A stretch of 63,015 nucleotides of DNA from Treponema sp. (GTDB lineage: Bacteria > Spirochaetota > Spirochaetia > Treponematales > Treponemataceae), in NCBI GenBank assembly GCA_017961705.1, contig JAGCWT010000088.1, positions 1 through 63,015 of the forward strand, given 5' to 3'. Positions within the stretch are counted from its first letter, which is position 1; every line of letters begins with the position of its first letter. The notes under the pieces are model-generated. The model was not told the DNA's origin and searched no databases. It saw only the letters and a program-made list of their open reading frames with translations. Shown piece by piece: positions 26,258-34,054 of this stretch. Position numbers and translations under genes: made by a program.

Positions 26258-26325
26258 CACATAACAACGCGCTTAAACGGTGGCGGGCGCAGACCCAATA
26301 TCCGATTTGAAGTGCATGTTATGCT
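26258..26325 (-). other. attC-like recombination site
   Basis: Read on the minus strand, the site begins GCATAAC and ends GTTATGT. Outer arms CATAACA/TGTTATG pair exactly. After a mismatched spacer the inner arms pair as CTT/AAG, AAA/TTT and CGG/CCG, with single unpaired bases on one side only. The total is about 67 bp. This is the architecture of integron attC sites (R'', L'', L', R' boxes with extrahelical bases). It lies directly after one AT-rich gene and before another, both read in the same direction. No integron integrase is visible. Confidence 0.5.
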
Positions 26326-26328
26326 TTT

Positions 26329-27150
26329 TTATCTTAATAACGGAATGATACCAGAAATACAGGTGTCATCCCATTTATCGCCTTTATAAACTTCCTTTAT
26401 ATACAGTATTAAATTTGTTGTAGGTTGTTTTAAATCAATTCTATTCAAATATACACAGTCATCTAAATGAACATCAAATTCTAAATTATTATCTACATCT
26501 TTTATTGTAAAAGTTTTTACTCTCGAGTTCTTTTTATACAAATCTGTTCTATTTGGATCTACATAACCATTTAAAATTTCTAAGCTCTTAAAAGATTTTT
26601 CCGTTTTAATCTGAACAAACTCGTTTTCTCCATATCCAGTTTTTCCTTCGACCCACGGTTTATGTCCCGGATTCCATACAGTTTCACCTTCTTTGCTATC
26701 TGGAGGAAGAAATAATGTACCTAAATTATTTACGGAATATACAATTTTCCCTTCTTTTAATTCTGAACTGGCTGTGTATTTTGTTTTAAATACTTTAAAT
26801 GGGAAAAATGAATTATGCTCTTCGGTATATTTTTGTAGTTCTTCTATAAATGCTTTATGGCTAATAGTATCTTCTTCATTATCAAAATCGATTAGTGGAT
26901 GATAGCAAAAACCGTTATTCTGAAAGATTACTATTTTTCCAAATAAATAGTAAAAACCATTTTCAGCCAATTTAAATTCATTTCCATCATATTCTTTTGA
27001 AATCTCTCTATCTTCATCCTCAAATATTATTTTATCTTTAGTTATTGTGTATTTGTGACAACCGAAATTGTCTGTATAAAAAACAATATTCTCTTGAGCA
27101 GATAAATACATAATTGGAAAGAATAATAATATTAAAAAAATTTTTTTCAT
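26329..27150 (-). CDS. Secreted protein with an NADase-type glycan-binding-like domain
   Basis: A 273-aa exported protein, very AT-rich. A signal peptide ('IFLILLFFPIMYLSAQ') is followed by about 120 unassigned residues. The C-terminal region carries the pattern 'WNPGHKPWVEG', 'GENEFVQIKTEKSFKSLEIL', 'NGYVDPNRTDLYKKNSRVKT' and 'YKGDKWDDTCISGI'. That order matches the discoidin-like fold called the NADase-type glycan-binding domain. A related domain is in the protein at 37800-38579. Start ATG 27150 follows AGGAAGAAA. The gene is followed at once by the attC-like site and looks like an integron cassette gene. Confidence 0.68.
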   Translation of the reverse strand: MKKIFLILLFFPIMYLSAQENIVFYTDNFGCHKYTITKDKIIFEDEDREISKEYDGNEFKLAENGFYYLFGKIVIFQNNGFCYHPLIDFDNEEDTISHKAFIEELQKYTEEHNSFFPFKVFKTKYTASSELKEGKIVYSVNNLGTLFLPPDSKEGETVWNPGHKPWVEGKTGYGENEFVQIKTEKSFKSLEILNGYVDPNRTDLYKKNSRVKTFTIKDVDNNLEFDVHLDDCVYLNRIDLKQPTTNLILYIKEVYKGDKWDDTCISGIIPLLR

Positions 27151-27283
27151 TTTCTTCCTATGCGCCCCAGTGTAAGCGTCCACAGAACATACTGTACCCT
27201 TACACTACAAAACAAACATATATCCACACCATGTAGTGCAAGAAATGCCAGGAACTCCCAGAAAATTCAAAAGAAAATGCAGC

Positions 27284-28135
27284 CTAGAAGCTGTTCCTGT
27301 TCAGCGGGGTGCCTATCCAGACGCCCTCGCTTCCAAGGTAGTCTTTCTGCACACCGTCCACCAAGAACTGAACGCTTTCTACCGTTGGAAAGGCTGTGGC
27401 TGTATAGACAATCTGCTGCAACTGGCCGCGCAGACCTTCAATTCCCCACTGATTGAATTCAAATTCACCGCTAAAGTTAAGGGTTGCAATTCCGTTCTTT
27501 ACAGAGGCACCAAGCAGACGCGTACCGGAAGAAACAAGAGTTGCACAGCCCTTGCCCTCCTCTTCCTCTGAAGGTCCCTTTATAAGCGCATTGATTGCAT
27601 CCACAAGAGGGCCGCCTGTCTTTTTCATAGAACGGGTAACTTCCCTGCGGGAAACAGAACCGTCGCTGTTGATTACCATAAAGAAAAGCTTTAGGTCTAT
27701 CATGCGGGGCACTTCATTGGTCTGGGGCTTTTGCTCACCAGCATCATTTCCGCTTTCCGGCTTAGAATTCAATGCAGCCGTTTCCCCAGAATTATTCTGA
27801 ACATCCTTTGCAGCCTGGTTTTCCGACAGAATACCGCTTTCGTAAGAATAGTCGCTCTTTCCCTGTCCGCCAGACAATTCTATGTCTACGCCAACACCAG
27901 GATCAACATCATTCTTACCGGCCTGCTCCTGAACCGACACTTCCGCATTTTCCACAAAAGCAGGTGTCTTTCCAAAAAGCCGCCCAAAAAATCCCGTGGA
28001 CTTAAGATTAGAGACAATTTTTTTCTGATTTATAACAAAAAGCGCAAACAGTGCTATTGCCGCAATAAGCCAAATAATAAGCGCAATAAAAGAGCCTGTC
28101 TTACCCTCTTCTTTTTCTTCATCTTTTTTTGCCAT
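27284..28135 (-). CDS. GerMN-domain membrane-anchored protein
   Basis: A 283-aa protein with one N-terminal helix ('FIALIIWLIAAIALFALFVI') and a long low-complexity spacer rich in Glu, Gly and Asn. The C-terminal GerMN domain covers about residues 148-283: 'LKLFFMVINSDGSVSRREVT', 'PLVDAINALIKGPSEEEEGK', 'TLNFSGEFEFNQWGIEGLRG' and 'VESVQFLVDG'. GerMN domains occur in envelope proteins of spore-formers and others. The role in this non-sporulating type of organism is unknown. A TATAAT box lies about 25 nt before the ATG, with a short AAGG ribosome site. Confidence 0.85.
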   Translation of the reverse strand: MAKKDEEKEEGKTGSFIALIIWLIAAIALFALFVINQKKIVSNLKSTGFFGRLFGKTPAFVENAEVSVQEQAGKNDVDPGVGVDIELSGGQGKSDYSYESGILSENQAAKDVQNNSGETAALNSKPESGNDAGEQKPQTNEVPRMIDLKLFFMVINSDGSVSRREVTRSMKKTGGPLVDAINALIKGPSEEEEGKGCATLVSSGTRLLGASVKNGIATLNFSGEFEFNQWGIEGLRGQLQQIVYTATAFPTVESVQFLVDGVQKDYLGSEGVWIGTPLNRNSF

Positions 28136-28203
28136 TTAAACAATTCCAGCCTTTTTCTAAATTATAGACCACAATTTATAAATTTTCAACTGATATTCAT
28201 AAT

Positions 28204-28310
28204 TGGGGGGAAAGCCTTGCTGGAAACTCCGTTGCAAGTTCCCCCTAGTTCGCACTTCGTTGCTCACCTACCCCCTTCTCCTAGGGGTTGCTGACCGCAC
28301 CCCTAAAACC
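28204..28310. repeat. GC-rich intergenic repeat, family C, diverged copy
   Basis: Reads 'ggggggaaagccttgctgga', 'gttcgcacttcgttgctcac', 'ctacccccttctcctagggg' and 'cccctaaaacccc'. It is closest to 44618-44703. It separates the GerMN gene from the toxin-antitoxin locus. Confidence 0.6.
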
Positions 28311-28332
28311 CCGGCTGCTTGGCAAAAGAAGC

Positions 28333-28361
28333 TTGCTACTTTTAAACTTTTTTTGTAATAT
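28333..28361 (+). promoter_or_regulatory. Promoter of the type I toxin mRNA
   Basis: TTGCTA (28333-28338) and TAATAT (28356-28361) are spaced by 17 bp, with a predicted start near 28368. The 5' leader of about 67 nt contains GCCTCC (28401-28406), which can pair with GGAGGC (28424-28429) and cover the toxin ribosome site. Confidence 0.65.
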
Positions 28362-28434
28362 AGCACTCAATAGGGGTCGCTTTGCAAATACTGGCGGCTT
28401 GCCTCCGATTTCTCGTGAATGAAGGAGGCCGTCT

Positions 28435-28515
28435 GTGACGAAATACGAAAAAGCAATGCTCGTAATTGCAATAATCGCACTTGTTATAGACACGCTCACC
28501 TTCCTAATCAAATAA
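28435..28515 (+). CDS. Small hydrophobic peptide, holin-like type I toxin
   Basis: A 26-residue peptide starting at GTG, with a strong ribosome site AAGGAGG (28422-28428) 6 nt upstream. It begins 'VTKYEKAML' and continues as one hydrophobic helix ('VIAIIALVIDTLTFLI') ending in Lys. The pattern Y-E-x-(A/S)-(M/L) followed by a membrane helix is that of the 'putative holin-like toxin' group (Hol_Tox) of type I systems, usually seen in Bacillota. The peptide would damage the inner membrane. Regulation is by the convergent antisense RNA, by direct repeats and by a leader stem that hides the ribosome site. This is my reading of the layout; no search was run. Confidence 0.72.
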   Translation: MTKYEKAMLVIAIIALVIDTLTFLIK

Positions 28516-28527
28516 GGAAAAGAGCAT

Positions 28528-28570
28528 AAAAAAGCCCGCCCTGTAGTGAACCAGACTTCGGACGGGCTAT
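28528..28570. terminator. Bidirectional terminator shared by toxin mRNA and antisense RNA
   Basis: Stem agcccg (28533-28538) with cgggct (28563-28568) and further inner pairing. On the minus strand it is followed by a run of six T. It lies 12 nt after the toxin stop and is reached by both convergent transcripts. Confidence 0.7.
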
Positions 28571-28621
28571 TAACATAGCTTTACGGAGGCGGTCGCTTTA
28601 ATTTGCATTGCGTCCCCGTTT
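28528..28621 (-). ncRNA. Antisense antitoxin RNA of the type I locus
   Basis: Predicted RNA of about 94 nt from a minus-strand promoter: TTGACG (28656-28651), 17-bp spacer, TATATT (28633-28628), start near 28621. It runs towards the toxin gene and ends in the shared terminator at 28528-28570. Near its 5' end it carries the complement of ACGGAGGCGGTCGCTTT (28583-28599). The right half of that stretch is repeated in the toxin leader (GGTCGCTTT, 28375-28383), and the left half nearly matches the toxin ribosome site (GGAGGC-GTC, 28424-28433). Pairing at both places would block translation, as in the par/fst locus of enterococci. Confidence 0.68.
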
Positions 28622-28671
28622 GCTTATAATATATACTGTTATAATCTTTTCGTCAACTTTGAGCTATGGGC

Positions 28672-28719
28672 AAAATAAAAAACCGGCAGCCAGGAAGCTA
28701 CAAACCCAAACTGCCGGTT
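28672..28719 (-). terminator. Intrinsic terminator after the lectin-like protein gene
   Basis: On the minus strand AACCGGCAG (28719-28711) pairs with CTGCCGGTT (28689-28681) and is followed by TTTTATTTT. It ends the transcript of the gene at 28798-31224 just before the antisense promoter. Confidence 0.8.
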
Positions 28720-28797
28720 CTATCTTTTATTTTACGCCATGCCTCGAATCCCGGTTGGAAGGATTGCAAGGCTGGCATTAAACCCTTTACTTACCGC

Positions 28798-31224
28798 TTA
28801 TGGATGCGTGTATGTCTTGCTGTCTGCCAATGCGGTATTTGTTGCCCTTTCCTCGTTGTAGGCATTCTTGTAGACAGAGTACTCTATGATGTAAGAACCC
28901 GGAACATACTGACCTGCTGTACCGCTCTTGTTGTGTGACAAGTCGTTCCATATATAGGTTCCTACATACTGGGCACAATATTCCTTGTTGCTGTTGTTCG
29001 GTTCAGCACCTGCTGATACACCACTGATGCCATTTTCTGGAATATCATAAGGATTATTCCAAGATGAATACATTCCAGAAACTCTTCCTGTACTAGAAGC
29101 CATACGTGTATTGTAGAATTGCTGACCTGCTTCTGGTCCACAAGCCCAATACCATGCAGCTCTTAGGGAGCTTGAATCTGAATTACCAGAACCGTCTGCC
29201 AAGCTGCTTGCAAAGCTCCATGTTGAAGAATCATAATTGCCGGACGCGTTCACACCTCTTGTAGCACCAATCCAACCAGTAGCGGCGGCCGGTGTAATGT
29301 TCGGGTTTCTCGCATATACACGGTCATAGATGAATTTGTTCTCTACATGAGAAGTTATAGTCATAAGATAACCGTGCAGTCCGTTGAAGGTGCTTGCTTT
29401 TGCGGCTGCGTATGCAGTATCCCAGCTCTTGTCATTGCCAGGGAAGGTAACAACCTTATAGAAGCTTCCGTTAAAGTAAGTTACACCGCTGCTTTGTATC
29501 TCGTCAAAAGGCACAGTCTGCAAGTTAACGCTTACCTTAACACTGGTACCGTGGAATACAATTCCTTCAAGATAGGCATCTGCAACTGTTGAAGAAATCT
29601 CGCCAGAAGTTGATTTGAACTGGATGTACTGGTATTGTCCTTCCGTACTCAAGCCAGAACCGTCAATGTAAGTTACCGTTCCATCCGTTGAGTATGGAAT
29701 TGCCATATCAAATTCTGCACCAGCCAAAGTTGTAGAAGGAACTGTAAAGTAACCGCCGTCAACAAATACGCTAAAGTATGTTCCGTCCTGCAAGATGTGG
29801 CTTGACCCCAAAGTGAAAGCATCTGTACCTTGCCATATAGCAACAGCAGGGAGTTCTACACTACCAATTACAACAACATAGCTGCCACTTTTGCCAACAT
29901 TCAGACCGCCCAAGGTTGGGTTGCTGTTCAAAAGTTTGAACTTACCGGCATCGGCATAATCACTTCCAGCAGATTCTGCAATGTGGGTTCCGTTCCTAGT
30001 TGAGCCGGCCGCTATTACCGTAATAGCTTCTGCGCTTGCAGAGCTTATGCTGCCTGTCAAAGTAACAACACGAGATGTGAAGGATTTGAGCCAGATACCG
30101 TTGTCGGTCTTGTCGCCAACAGTCGGATTGCCAGAAACCTTTACGGCCATATTGTCCGGCTTACCGGAAGCATCATTTACAAATCCTACAACATCAGTTG
30201 TAACGCTTCCGCCCTTAAGATGAATTATTACGTTCTCCCTTCCGGAAAGGTTTGTAGCGTTGCCGTTGTAGCCATAAATATTGGAGAGACTTCCGCTTTC
30301 CATTGTGATGGTGCAGTCTGTTGCAGTAACGCCGTTGTCTATGCCAACCAAACCGCCTGCATAAAGCGTGTAGCCTGTCAAATCCTGGTATTCATCAGCC
30401 ACATTTATTGAAGAAAGTGCAATTTCGTTGCCGTTAGCACCCCTAAAATAAACCATCGTCTTGTTGCTGCTGTTTTTCTTTACGGTAACATTCATGCCGT
30501 TTGCATAGATATTGTGGTCTTTTACATAAGGTGCAGGACTCCAGTTTGCTTTTACACGAATGTCTTCCGACTGTCCGTATGCACCCCAGCTTGATATATC
30601 TTCTGTTGTGGCAAGGTTAGTCCAACCCGTAAAGTAATAGTTGTCTTTTACCAGGTTGCCCCCGCTGGGAAGAGTTGCCCCCACTTCAATATTGTACACA
30701 TTTGGAGGAGTTACCTTCATTTCGCCGCCGTCCAAATTGTATGTGATTGAACGTTCAGAAGCACTTCTCTCTGTTACAGAAACAGTCCAAACTTTTCTGC
30801 TGCCGTCTTGAGCTGTAACTGTGTAATCAACAGGATTCGTAAAATCTTGTGCTACACCAGAAGCAGGAGAAATTCTTGCACCTTCCGAAACAAGAATAAC
30901 CGGCTTAAGGCTTCTCAAATTTTCTTCTGTAAGAGAATTAAATGGATAAGTTACAGTAACAGTTGCAACATCACCTTCAGTTGCAGGGTTTCCGCTCAAA
31001 TCTCCGCCAATACCATTTGCATTCGCAATTGCAGGATTGTTTGCACGAGCAAAAATAAAAGACACTATCTCTGCATTTGAAGAAAGAGCAGGTGCAGCTG
31101 GAGCCGGTCTTGATTCAGCTTCATCAGAACCGCCACCACCCCCTCCCCCACCACCCCAGGATGCGATAATAAGTGAAAGTGCTAAAACCAACAACAAATC
31201 AATAAAAACTAGTAGCTTTTTCAT
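28798..31224 (-). CDS. Large surface protein with InlB-type repeat and C-type-lectin-like domain; lipobox Cys replaced
   Basis: An 808-aa exported protein. The N terminus matches its lipoprotein relatives ('LVLALSLIIAS' before a glycine run), but residue 23 is Trp (TGG), where relatives have the lipobox Cys (TGC). One base change removes the acylation site. Next come a cadherin/Ig-like region (about 45-155), an InlB B-type repeat ('ITYNLDGGEMKVTPPNVYNI' to 'FTGWTNLA'), glycine-rich strands, a 'GTYFSVFVDGGYFTVP' domain and a C-type-lectin-like domain ('LHGYLMTITSHVENKFIYD', 'GWIGATRG', 'WYWACGPEAGQQF', 'AEPNNSNKEYC', 'YIWNDLS'). Probably binds a host or dietary glycan or protein. GGAGG precedes the ATG. 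Confidence 0.82.
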   Translation of the reverse strand: MKKLLVFIDLLLVLALSLIIASWGGGGGGGGGSDEAESRPAPAAPALSSNAEIVSFIFARANNPAIANANGIGGDLSGNPATEGDVATVTVTYPFNSLTEENLRSLKPVILVSEGARISPASGVAQDFTNPVDYTVTAQDGSRKVWTVSVTERSASERSITYNLDGGEMKVTPPNVYNIEVGATLPSGGNLVKDNYYFTGWTNLATTEDISSWGAYGQSEDIRVKANWSPAPYVKDHNIYANGMNVTVKKNSSNKTMVYFRGANGNEIALSSINVADEYQDLTGYTLYAGGLVGIDNGVTATDCTITMESGSLSNIYGYNGNATNLSGRENVIIHLKGGSVTTDVVGFVNDASGKPDNMAVKVSGNPTVGDKTDNGIWLKSFTSRVVTLTGSISSASAEAITVIAAGSTRNGTHIAESAGSDYADAGKFKLLNSNPTLGGLNVGKSGSYVVVIGSVELPAVAIWQGTDAFTLGSSHILQDGTYFSVFVDGGYFTVPSTTLAGAEFDMAIPYSTDGTVTYIDGSGLSTEGQYQYIQFKSTSGEISSTVADAYLEGIVFHGTSVKVSVNLQTVPFDEIQSSGVTYFNGSFYKVVTFPGNDKSWDTAYAAAKASTFNGLHGYLMTITSHVENKFIYDRVYARNPNITPAAATGWIGATRGVNASGNYDSSTWSFASSLADGSGNSDSSSLRAAWYWACGPEAGQQFYNTRMASSTGRVSGMYSSWNNPYDIPENGISGVSAGAEPNNSNKEYCAQYVGTYIWNDLSHNKSGTAGQYVPGSYIIEYSVYKNAYNEERATNTALADSKTYTHP

Positions 31225-31265
31225 ATGCCAACCTCCTTTCCCTCCCAGGAAATAAAAAAGCCGAC
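31225..31265 (-). promoter_or_regulatory. Conserved leader element of the lipoprotein family (copy A)
   Basis: Upstream of the ATG the minus strand reads 'tttcctgggagggaaaggag', a purine block of the form TTCC-n-GGGAGGGAAAGGAGG. The same element precedes the genes starting at 33143, 37449, 49648 and 53617. In copies A and C the block is preceded by 'aagtgtcggctttttt'. The GGGAGGG could act as a standby ribosome site or pair with the TTCC before it. Confidence 0.5.
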
Positions 31266-31525
31266 ACTTTTTTTAATAAAAGTTACTAAACCAATAAATT
31301 TTATTGCATAGTCATTGCCGTATTTTGTTTAGCTCCTACTTATATATTACGGCACAAATGTCCAAAAAGTCAAGAAAAATCTCTAAAATGTTAAAAAAAA
31401 TCGTTGAAAAACTACAAAAATCTCCAATTTTATACATTTTTTGCTATTTTTTTTCTGGGCGAACTCTTTGCCGCTCTACCACCCGCTGCATTGCTCCAAT
31501 CGGCCGGCATGGCTTTTTTTACGGG

Positions 31526-31602
31526 CTTTCCGGGGTTCCGCGGGTCCCTACCCGCTCCATTGCCTTGCAACGGCTTCGCCGCCCCTACAATCCCGCGTAG
31601 GA
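31526..31602. repeat. GC-rich intergenic repeat, family B, inverted
   Basis: Reads 'ggggttccgcgggtccctac', 'ccgctccattgc', 'cggcttcgccgcccctacaa', 'tcccgcgtagg', almost the same as 62092-62172. It lies in the gap 31266-31745 together with a family A palindrome at 31658-31684. Confidence 0.75.
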
Positions 31603-31657
31603 TGTTTTTAAATTAAGCAACTCACACTTTAAGGAACCTCTGATTAATAGCATCGTG

Positions 31658-31684
31658 TCATTGCCGGGCTCGACCCGGCAATCT
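31658..31684. repeat. Extragenic palindrome, family A
   Basis: A perfect 9-bp stem, ATTGCCGGG with CCCGGCAAT around CTCGA. It is placed after the stop of the 31746-33143 gene and may terminate it. Confidence 0.75.
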
Positions 31685-31745
31685 ATAAATATCAATAATG
31701 CAAATAAATAGGTTATCGAGTCAAGCCCAGCAATGCTGCATTTCT

Positions 31746-33143
31746 TTAGTTGTAGGTTTGCTCTGCGTACAGCTTGGGGTACTTTAGCTTTTTTGCGTAG
31801 TCTTCACCGGTCGCCTTGTTCTTGTAGGGAGTGTACTCTATGACATAATAGTGAACGAGCCAGCGCCGGTTAGACATGTCCTTAAACATCTGCCTGTACA
31901 AAGGTCCTTTTTCGTGCCCGTCGTTCCAGATGTATAGGCCTGTGTATTGAGTATAGTATTCTCCATTAAATCTGCCGTCTTGTGTTTTAACCTGACTGTT
32001 CGGCTCTTTATCCTTGTATTTGTTCGTAAGTCCATTCAATGCACAGTCTACGTCATTTGACCATGATGAATACATTCCATCTGCCCTGTAATTCTGATTG
32101 GTTACATAGACTTTGTTCGTATAGAAAACCTTTCCTGCTTCAGGACCGCAAGCCCACACCCAGTCGTCTCTAAGGCTTTTAGAATCTGGTGGGGTCTGAG
32201 ACCAAGTGTTAGCGTCGTAATCGTATGCCGGACTTTCCACAGGTTCTGAACTTTCATTTGCATTTGCTCCAGCATTTGCCTCTGAATCCGAAGCTTCACT
32301 TGGCTCAGCACTTTCATCTGCTTTTGGTTTTACGCGTGTGCCACCAATCCATGAGCCAAAGTCATCGGAAGTCATTCCTGCCTGTTCTTTTTCTGCCTTA
32401 AAAATCTGGTCGTAAACAAATTTGTTTTCTGCATCACTTGTAATGGTCATAAGGTAGCCCTGCATTCCGTTAAAGCGGGGGGCTTCTTTTGCCGCATTGT
32501 ATGCCTGTGGCCAAGTTACACTGTCACTCCCATCGCTTTCATCGCCAAACCTTTCGCTCTTTCTGTAGAAGCTTCCGTCCAGGTAAAAGACGTTTTCGTT
32601 CAGCTTGTAGGAATTGCCTTCATCATCCTCACCTTCTATTGGTACGGATTCAAGGTTAACACGGATGTAGATGGGCTGGCCTTCTATCTTGTGGAATTCT
32701 ATTGTAGAAAGAAAGTTGTCTGCTGCAAGGGCAGAAATTTCGTTGCTTTCTGATGTAAACTGTACGTAGCGGAAGAATTTTTCTGTGTCTACCCCATCCT
32801 GATAAACGAACTGTATTGGCTTACCGCTTGCATCCACGGGAATGCCCATGTCAAAGTGGACGTTGCCTTCTATTTCTGTTTCGGTAAGGGTAAAGTAGCC
32901 GCCCTCAGCAAAAACAGAGAAGATTGTTCCTGCTTTTTTTATGTTTCCGTGGCCTACGGTATAAGTATTTTCTTTGTCTGCCTTTTGAAGCAGTTCTTTT
33001 GGCAAAGAAACAGGGGATGTGACCACGTTGGGGCTATAGTCATCATCATCGCTGCCGCCACCGCCTCCTCCGCAGGTTGTAGCAAGAAGAGCAAAAGTAA
33101 AAACCGTCAATAATTCAAGAAAAACCAAAAGCTGCTTTTTCAT
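31746..33143 (-). CDS. Lipoprotein with C-type-lectin-like domain, short form
   Basis: A 465-aa lipoprotein: lipobox 'LATTC' (Cys24), then a Gly6 run and an acidic stretch. Unlike the larger relatives it has no InlB repeat or glycine-rich array. It goes directly to the 'GTIFSVFAEGGYFTLTETEI' domain (about residues 70-200) and the lectin-like domain: 'MQGYLMTITSDAENKFVYDQ', 'GSWIGGTR', 'WVWACGPEAGKVFY', 'DKEPNSQ', 'YYTQYTGLYIWNDG', ending 'LYAEQTYN'. A low-complexity insert rich in Ala, Asn, Glu and Ser sits inside the lectin domain after the 'WIGGTR' strand. It is probably surface exposed and ligand binding. Confidence 0.85.
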   Translation of the reverse strand: MKKQLLVFLELLTVFTFALLATTCGGGGGGSDDDDYSPNVVTSPVSLPKELLQKADKENTYTVGHGNIKKAGTIFSVFAEGGYFTLTETEIEGNVHFDMGIPVDASGKPIQFVYQDGVDTEKFFRYVQFTSESNEISALAADNFLSTIEFHKIEGQPIYIRVNLESVPIEGEDDEGNSYKLNENVFYLDGSFYRKSERFGDESDGSDSVTWPQAYNAAKEAPRFNGMQGYLMTITSDAENKFVYDQIFKAEKEQAGMTSDDFGSWIGGTRVKPKADESAEPSEASDSEANAGANANESSEPVESPAYDYDANTWSQTPPDSKSLRDDWVWACGPEAGKVFYTNKVYVTNQNYRADGMYSSWSNDVDCALNGLTNKYKDKEPNSQVKTQDGRFNGEYYTQYTGLYIWNDGHEKGPLYRQMFKDMSNRRWLVHYYVIEYTPYKNKATGEDYAKKLKYPKLYAEQTYN

Positions 33144-33228
33144 ACAAAACTCCTTCTTTCCCTCCCAAGGAACAAGAAATCACCCTTTTCTACTATATAT
33201 TACGGAATATTTTAAACAAAATTAAACC

Positions 33229-33654
33229 TTATGATTTTGAATGAACCAAAATTAGGAATTCCTCTGGAGAAACAGCTGGGATACTCGACTTTTCAAAATC
33301 AGACTTATTGCGTGTTACAATATAATCAAGACTAGAAGAAACAGAGGCTTCGTTTTGCATGGAATCTTCTAAATCATCAAACAATATATTATTCACAGCA
33401 GATACTATTTCTCTTCTGCCTAATCCTGCAACATCAAAAACATACAGGAGCTTGTTAAAGGTATTTCGACATTCATCAACAGAAAAATCTTCCAGTTCAT
33501 GAAGAATGTAAAACATGTTTGAAAATGTGTGAACTGCAATATATCCGTCCACGAGCGATTCACAACATTGCAAAACCCGCTTTGATTGAGCAAGATGCGG
33601 TTCTCTGCAAAGTATTACATCAAGCAAAATGTTTGTGTCAATCAAGGCTTTCAT
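33229..33654 (-). CDS. PIN-domain toxin, VapC-like
   Basis: A predicted RNase toxin (141 aa). The PIN fold starts with 'KALIDTNILLDVIL', holding the first metal-binding Asp. Further acidic positions are in 'VDECRNTFNKLL' and the C-terminal 'SSLDYIVTRNKSDFEKS', which matches the last catalytic region of the family. The start at 33654 is set by GGAG 6-7 nt upstream and overlaps the antitoxin gene by 17 nt. The pair lies between two surface-lipoprotein genes. Target RNA is unknown. Confidence 0.85.
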   Translation of the reverse strand: MKALIDTNILLDVILCREPHLAQSKRVLQCCESLVDGYIAVHTFSNMFYILHELEDFSVDECRNTFNKLLYVFDVAGLGRREIVSAVNNILFDDLEDSMQNEASVSSSLDYIVTRNKSDFEKSSIPAVSPEEFLILVHSKS

Positions 33655-33907
33655 ATTTTCTCCAAACAGCCTGTGCAATTTCCTTATGCCCATTCATACT
33701 GATTTCATGCTTTGCGGGACGGCTCATTGCAAAAAGTTCTTCCAGAGCCTGCTTAGCTTTTTCCCTTTGCTCCTGGGTCTTAGAATTTTGAAGAGATTCT
33801 TTCTTACGCGACATGGATTCTATAAATGCAATAACACTAAGAGTTTGTTCATCATCGAGAGTATCAATATAATCCATTGCCTTTTTCCGAAGAGCCAAAG
33901 CCGTCAT
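33638..33907 (-). CDS. Antitoxin of the VapBC-like pair
   Basis: An 89-aa, mostly helical, charged protein ('YIDTLDDEQTLSVIAFIESM', then Lys/Glu/Gln-rich) placed directly upstream of and overlapping the PIN toxin. It has no clear N-terminal DNA-binding fold that I recognise, so the antitoxin call rests on position and size. The C-terminal part ('MSRPAKHEISMNGHKEIAQA') would wrap the toxin. The ribosome site GGAGG is strong. Confidence 0.7.
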   Translation of the reverse strand: MTALALRKKAMDYIDTLDDEQTLSVIAFIESMSRKKESLQNSKTQEQREKAKQALEELFAMSRPAKHEISMNGHKEIAQAVWRKYESLD

Positions 33908-33994
33908 ATTTTTCCTCCTTCTGCATCATACCTAAAATATAACACATTTTTACTTGTCTGTGTAAAATTTTACCCACTTGCATAAATCTTCACA

Positions 33995-34027
33995 CAAAAA
34001 AGCCCGGCTACCACACTGGCAGCCGGG
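33995..34027 (-). terminator. Intrinsic terminator after the 985-aa lipoprotein gene
   Basis: CCCGGCT (34003-34009) pairs with AGCCGGG (34021-34027), with an inner CCA/TGG pair. On the minus strand it is followed by T6. It separates the lipoprotein operon from the toxin-antitoxin pair. Confidence 0.85.
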
Positions 34028-34054
34028 TATTATTTCCCTCCCACGGTTTACGGA

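Noticed and set aside
27151..27283. A second attC site upstream of the glycan-binding-like gene
   Set aside because: The leader start GTTCTGT matches, but I could not find the complementary left arm; only a GTGTAAG/CTTACAC hairpin is present.
28681..28719. A second small RNA between the antitoxin promoter and the lectin-like gene
   Set aside because: The stem with its T-run is explained as the intrinsic terminator of the gene at 28798-31224.
31225..31265. c-di-GMP or other known riboswitch before the lipoprotein genes
   Set aside because: The conserved block is short and purine-rich, without the paired elements of a riboswitch class I can recognise.
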